DNA of 64,000 nucleotides, taken from NCBI RefSeq assembly GCF_041146395.1, contig NW_027182937.1, positions 312,501 to 376,500 of the forward strand. The letters are read 5' to 3'. The notes under the pieces were generated by a model. It had not been told where the DNA came from. It did not search any database and saw nothing but the letters and a program-made list of their open reading frames with translations. Made by a program: the position numbers and the translations under genes. This DNA is from Eulemur rufifrons. Lineage: Eukaryota; Chordata; Mammalia; Primates; Lemuridae. This document shows, in pieces, positions 60,722 through 64,000 of this stretch; the stretch's first letter is position 1; each line of letters opens with the position of its first letter.

Positions 60722-61841
60722 TTGTTTATGCTTAGCGCATGGGCCCTGTCTGCATTAGGCGGGCGGGGGGAGTTTAGGGGGCTGGGATTGTACCCGGGAA
60801 CCCACTCTATCATACTCTGGGTATGGGCCCGTGGGTTTCATGCAGGACACAGTGGTAGAGCCTCCTTTCACGCATGGCATGGGAGGATTGCAGGCTTTCT
60901 AAACTCTAAGAAAGCAAGAAGTCTGAGAATTAGATTTAGGGTTAGGATTCTGGTTAGGGTTAAGGATGAAGTTTAGTGTTAGGGTGAGGGCTTAGGGTTA
61001 GGGATTAGGGTTAGGGTTAAAGGTTACTCTTAGGTTTAACGGTTACACTTTGGTTTAGGTTTGAGGTTTACGGTTAGGGTTAAGATGAGGGGTTAGGGTT
61101 TGGTACAGGGTTAGGGTTAAGTGTTAGGTTTAGGGTTGAAGATTAGGATTAGGGTTAGGATTAAAGGTTAGCTTGAGAGTTAACGCTTAGGGTTAAGGTT
61201 AAGAGTTAGGGTTTGGGGTTAGGGTTAGGTTAGTTTTAGGGTTAGAGTTATGTGCTATGGTTTGTGTTAGAGGTTAGGGTTAGGTTTACTGGTCACGGTT
61301 AGGGTTACGTTTAGGGGGTAGCATTAGGGTTAGGGTTAGGGTTAAGGGATAGGATTAGGGTTAAGTGTTGGGCTTAGGGTTAGGGTTTAGTGTTAGGTTT
61401 ATCATTAAGGATTAGGGTTAGAATCAGGGTTAAATGCTTGGGTGCGGGTAATGGTTAGGGTCAGGGTAAGGTTCACGGATAGGGTTAGTGTTAAGGGTTA
61501 CGGGTAGGTTTAGGGTTCAGGGTTAGTGTTAGCATTAGTGCTTAAGGTTGGGATTAGGCGGTAGGTTAGATTTAGGGTTAGATCTAGCCGTTAGGGTAAG
61601 GGCTAGCGTTAGGGTTAAGAGATAGGGTTAGGTTTAATGCTTAGGATTAGGGTTAGGGTTTGGGGTTAAAGTAAGTGTTAGGGGTTAGGTTTAAGGATCC
61701 AAGGTTAGGGTTATTTTTAGCTGTAGTGTTAGGGTTAGGGATAAGGGATCCCATTAGCATTAAGGGTCTTCCATATTGTAGGGTTAATGATTAGGCTTAG
61801 AGTTAAAGTTTAAGGTTAGGGTCAGTGTTAAGATTTAGGGT
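60722..61841 (+). repeat. Satellite unit U31, cut by L1 (1120 bp)
   Basis: C-type, intact core frame. Ends inside AAGATTTAGGGTG, which normally continues AGGGTTAACGG, where the L1 5' end is inserted. Confidence 0.9.
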
Positions 61842-62885
61842 GGGGGGGAAGATGGCGGAATGGTGGTGACCTCCTGGATTCGTGCTCCCGGATTGGAAGG
61901 CATGGGTCTCGGACTGCCACAACGCTAGAGGTTCACTCCCCCACAAGAACGGCGGCGTGAACCCACGGAGAATCAGCGTGGGACAGAGAGAGAACGAGAA
62001 AAGACTGAGGTGATCGGGAAATACAGCGCGAAAAACTAGAGAGTGCGGAGGGTCATCAGAGAAGGGAGCGCGGGATGGTTGTACGCACCCCACCAGAGAG
62101 TGGGTTGGGTTCAGCCCCACAGGAAAGCATCTTGTTCCCCCTCTGACCTCCACACCCACTCAATTGGGGATTTGCCCAAAGTCGGCGCAGAATTGCCGCG
62201 GGAGACGTGAGCTCTGCAGAGGAGACATTGGCGGGAGGCTTTTTGGACCCTAGAACGCTGTGCGCTGTGCGCGGCTGAGGCGCCTAGCAACTGTCTCCTA
62301 TACGCGGGCTGCGGGGCTGCCTCCCTCCCGGCTCGAGCAGACGCCGATCTGTCTCATTTAGGCGGGGCTGGGTTCTCCCGGTCTCGGCTCCTCTGGCCTC
62401 TGCCAGTCGCTCAGCGTTCAACCCCAGCGACAGTGCTGCAGACGGGCGGTCGCCATTGTTGGGTTTTGCACCCTAAACCCGGTGAAGTGATTGGGTACCG
62501 GGCGGCTCCCTTCCCTAGTCCACGGACCGACTAGGAGCTAAGCCTTTGTGTCAACACTGAGTGGTTCCCCAGTCACGAGAGAGTCGAGCGTGGACCTTGC
62601 GGACATTGGGACGGGGAGGCCCATCGCCCACGGGAACTGCAGCAGCTGGGGCGCTGGGCGAACGAGGGCGCCGCTCCCCTCCCCCTATCCACTGTCTTTC
62701 TCGCAGAGAGAGACGGAAACCACCTCGGGAGAGGAAGAGGAGCAGCCCCCCCAGCGGAGGTAGCAAAACCCTGAACAACACGCGAAGGGCTCCCCCTAGC
62801 GACAGAGGAGGCAGCTTACCTGGCGCTCACGGCCTGCCCCTTTCCAGACTAAAGCTGAAAGAAGGAATCTTAAGGATTCATCCAG
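61842..62885 (+). promoter_or_regulatory. L1 5' UTR / internal promoter
   Basis: GC- and CpG-rich, in sharp contrast to the array and to the A-rich ORF1 that follows. L1 5' UTRs carry an internal RNA polymerase II promoter (established). Several short open frames on both strands lie here; none resembles a known protein. Confidence 0.85.
61849..61858 (+). promoter_or_regulatory. YY1-type site at L1 5' end
   Basis: AAGATGGCGG, matching the YY1 core (AAGATGGCGGC-like). A YY1 site at the same place sets the transcription start in human L1 (established), so a similar role is likely. Confidence 0.75.
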
Positions 62886-63890
62886 ATGGGAAGGGCTCAG
62901 CGAAAGAACTCTGGAAGTATAAAGAATCAAGCTGAAACTTCACCCTCAAAGAGGATTACTAGTTCACCACCAATTAACACAAACCAGATTCCAAATAGCA
63001 ACATGTCACAGGAAGAATTTCAAACATGGATCATAAACACGCTGAACAGCATGCAAGTAAAAATGGATAATCAACATAAAGAAACCACAAAAAAGATCCA
63101 GGACTTGGAAGAAAAATTCACCAAAGAAATTGAAATACTGAAGAAAAATCAAACTGAACTCCTGGAAATGAAGAATTTATTCAAGGAGCTACAAAACACA
63201 GTGGAAAGTCTCAAGAGCAGGGTAGATCAAACAGAAGAAAGAATCTCAGAGATCGAAGACAACACTTTCCAATTAAATAAGTCAGTTACAGAGCTGAAAC
63301 AAACAAACATGAGAATTAACCACAGTCTACAAGAAATGTGGGATTATGTGAAGAAGCCTAACGTCAGAGTTATTGGCATTCCTGAGGGTGAAGAAGACAA
63401 TAAGCAAGGGTTGAATAAACTATTCGAAGATATAATTGAGGAAAATTTCCCAGGCCTAGCCAAATCTCTAGATATACAGGTTCAAGAAGCTCAAAGAACC
63501 CCTGGGAGATTCATACCAAATAGGAAGACACCACGTCATGTAGTCATTAGACTGACCAAAATATCCACTAAAGAGGCCCTTCTTCGAGCTGTAAGGAGAA
63601 AAAATCAAGTAACATACAAAGGAAAGTCCATCCGAATCACGCCAGATTTCTCAACTGAAACCTTACAAGCAAGAAGAGATTGGGGCCCCATTCTCACTCT
63701 TCTGAAGCAGAATAATGCCCAGCCTAGAATCCTGTATCCAGCTAAGCTCAGTTTTATATATGAAGGTGAAATTAAGACATTCTCAGATAAACAAAAACTT
63801 AGGGAATTCACCAAGACAAGACCAGCTCTCCAAGAAGTACTCAAAACAGAGTTACACATGGTCCAGCACAAGAAGGACCCTCGAATGTAA
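62886..63890 (+). CDS. L1 ORF1 protein (RNA-binding chaperone of the L1 RNP)
   Basis: 334 codons, close to the usual L1 ORF1p length of around 340. The protein forms trimers that coat L1 RNA and act as a nucleic-acid chaperone in retrotransposition, in cytoplasmic RNPs and the nucleus. Visible: a short basic N terminus; a long charged coiled coil (about residues 52-152, heptad-like stretches such as KIQDLEEKF and RVDQTEERISEIED); an RRM-type domain (about 157-250: NVRVIGIPEGEED, then RHVVIRLTK); and a C-terminal domain (about 252-324) with the conserved DFSTETLQARRDWGPI, RILYPAKLSF and TRPALQEVL blocks. No stops or frameshifts. The ATG at 62886 has G at +4 and gives the expected N terminus for the family; the 5' UTR lies directly upstream and ORF2 starts about 40 bases downstream. 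Expression would come from the internal 5' UTR promoter. Confidence 0.93.
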   Translation: MGRAQRKNSGSIKNQAETSPSKRITSSPPINTNQIPNSNMSQEEFQTWIINTLNSMQVKMDNQHKETTKKIQDLEEKFTKEIEILKKNQTELLEMKNLFKELQNTVESLKSRVDQTEERISEIEDNTFQLNKSVTELKQTNMRINHSLQEMWDYVKKPNVRVIGIPEGEEDNKQGLNKLFEDIIEENFPGLAKSLDIQVQEAQRTPGRFIPNRKTPRHVVIRLTKISTKEALLRAVRRKNQVTYKGKSIRITPDFSTETLQARRDWGPILTLLKQNNAQPRILYPAKLSFIYEGEIKTFSDKQKLREFTKTRPALQEVLKTELHMVQHKKDPRM

Positions 63891-63929
63891 CACTAATCAA
63901 GAGATAAATATAAAAACCCAGTTATCATA
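63891..63929 (+). other. L1 inter-ORF spacer
   Basis: 39 AT-rich bases between the ORF1 stop and the first ORF2 ATG, with in-frame stops; typical of L1 bicistronic layout. Confidence 0.7.
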
Positions 63930-64000
63930 ATGGCTCAAGAGAGAAAACAGATCAATGAAATTCAACCCAACTTGAGGAAAAGCAATCTGTCTCACCTATC
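63930..64000 (+). CDS. L1 ORF2 start (partial, cut by window end)
   Basis: ATG at 63930 opens a frame without stops to the window edge (23 codons, beginning MAQERKQINEIQPN). It lies 39 bases after the ORF1 stop, the place where L1 ORF2 (endonuclease and reverse transcriptase) begins. The endonuclease motifs expected downstream are outside the window, so this rests on position and the open frame only; the exact start codon is uncertain. Confidence 0.6.
   Translation, partial: MAQERKQINEIQPNLRKSNLSHL

Larger units (their letters stand above)
52488..61841 (+). repeat. Telomere-like satellite array, right block (units U26-U31)
   Basis: Same family, orientation and phase as the left block. Contains one truncated unit next to the island, one unit with an Alu and one unit cut by the L1 at 61842. 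Confidence 0.95.
61842..64000 (+). mobile_element. L1-C: apparently full-length L1, 5' part
   Basis: A complete-looking 5' UTR (about 1.04 kb), intact ORF1 and the start of ORF2 follow in the usual L1 order; the element runs off the window. Its 5' end, G-rich and immediately followed by AAGATGGCGG, matches the start of promoter-bearing L1s rather than a 5'-truncated copy. The insertion sits in satellite unit U31, so it is younger than that unit. Confidence 0.92.

Noticed and set aside
1..61841. CRISPR-like or other prokaryotic repeat array
   Set aside because: Unit length, telomere-like content, Alu and L1 elements show nuclear vertebrate satellite DNA.
61803..62159. Antisense 118-codon frame spanning the satellite/L1 boundary
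   Set aside because: Its C terminus is telomere-like repeat and the rest is GC-rich 5' UTR. Antisense ORF0 is known in other primate L1s, but nothing here ties this frame to it.
62548..62935. Overlapping short frames in the L1 5' UTR
   Set aside because: GC-rich sequence keeps several frames open on both strands; none resembles a known protein and one overlaps the ORF1 start out of frame.
63605..63930. Antisense and shifted frames within ORF1
   Set aside because: Shadows of the recognised ORF1 coding sequence.

Overview
The window is mammalian heterochromatin-type DNA, most likely from a strepsirrhine primate (lemur or galago group). Two things point there: a full Alu element whose middle linker (minus strand, around 55125-55190) has the AT-rich form I associate with strepsirrhine Alus, and L1 elements with an L1-type ORF1 (334 codons) and ORF2 tail. 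There are no host protein genes. More than 90 percent of the first 61.8 kb is one tandem satellite array.

Layout. 1-49368: a uniformly oriented array of about 1.87-kb units, each made of degenerate telomere-like hexamers (TTAGGG, TTAGTG, TTAGCG, TTACGG, TAAGGG) around one GC-rich, non-telomeric core of about 210 bp. Phasing every unit on its core start gives units U0 (partial) to U25. Most are 1839-1910 bp. Exceptions are U3 and U16 (2040), U6 (1195), and U11 and U25 (about 2.85 kb, one and a half units). 49369-52487: a non-satellite island that replaces about 186 bp of one unit core. It holds a 5'-truncated L1 in minus orientation (3' UTR plus the last ~581 codons of ORF2) joined directly to an L1 3' UTR in plus orientation, then about 745 bp of other sequence with A-runs and old repeat fragments. 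52488-61841: the array resumes (U26 fragment to U31); U28 carries an Alu with 8-bp target-site duplications. 61842-64000: the 5' end of an apparently full-length L1 in plus orientation: a GC-rich 5' UTR with a YY1-type site at its first bases, intact ORF1, and the start of ORF2 cut by the window edge.

The array shows turnover at several scales: a 3.57-kb stretch (about 1.9 units) repeated 7660 bp away with only about eight differences, private variants shared four units apart at several places, two 1.5-unit copies with the same internal junction 27.4 kb apart, and one block of near-canonical telomere repeat with TCAGGG and CTAGGG variants (5151-5466). Every core holds a GC box and most keep an 84-codon reading frame. 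That frame begins at TTG, is broken in six of thirty copies and varies freely at amino-acid level, so I treat it as a by-product of repeat homogenisation, not a gene.

The most unusual observation is the L1 island. Two L1 3' ends face outward, both bordered by A/T tails, each tail abutting a plausible L1 endonuclease site on opposite strands of the same satellite core, with the core between them missing. This fits target-primed reverse transcription from both ends of one break. The Alu in U28 sits at the same nucleotide of the core as the island's right edge.
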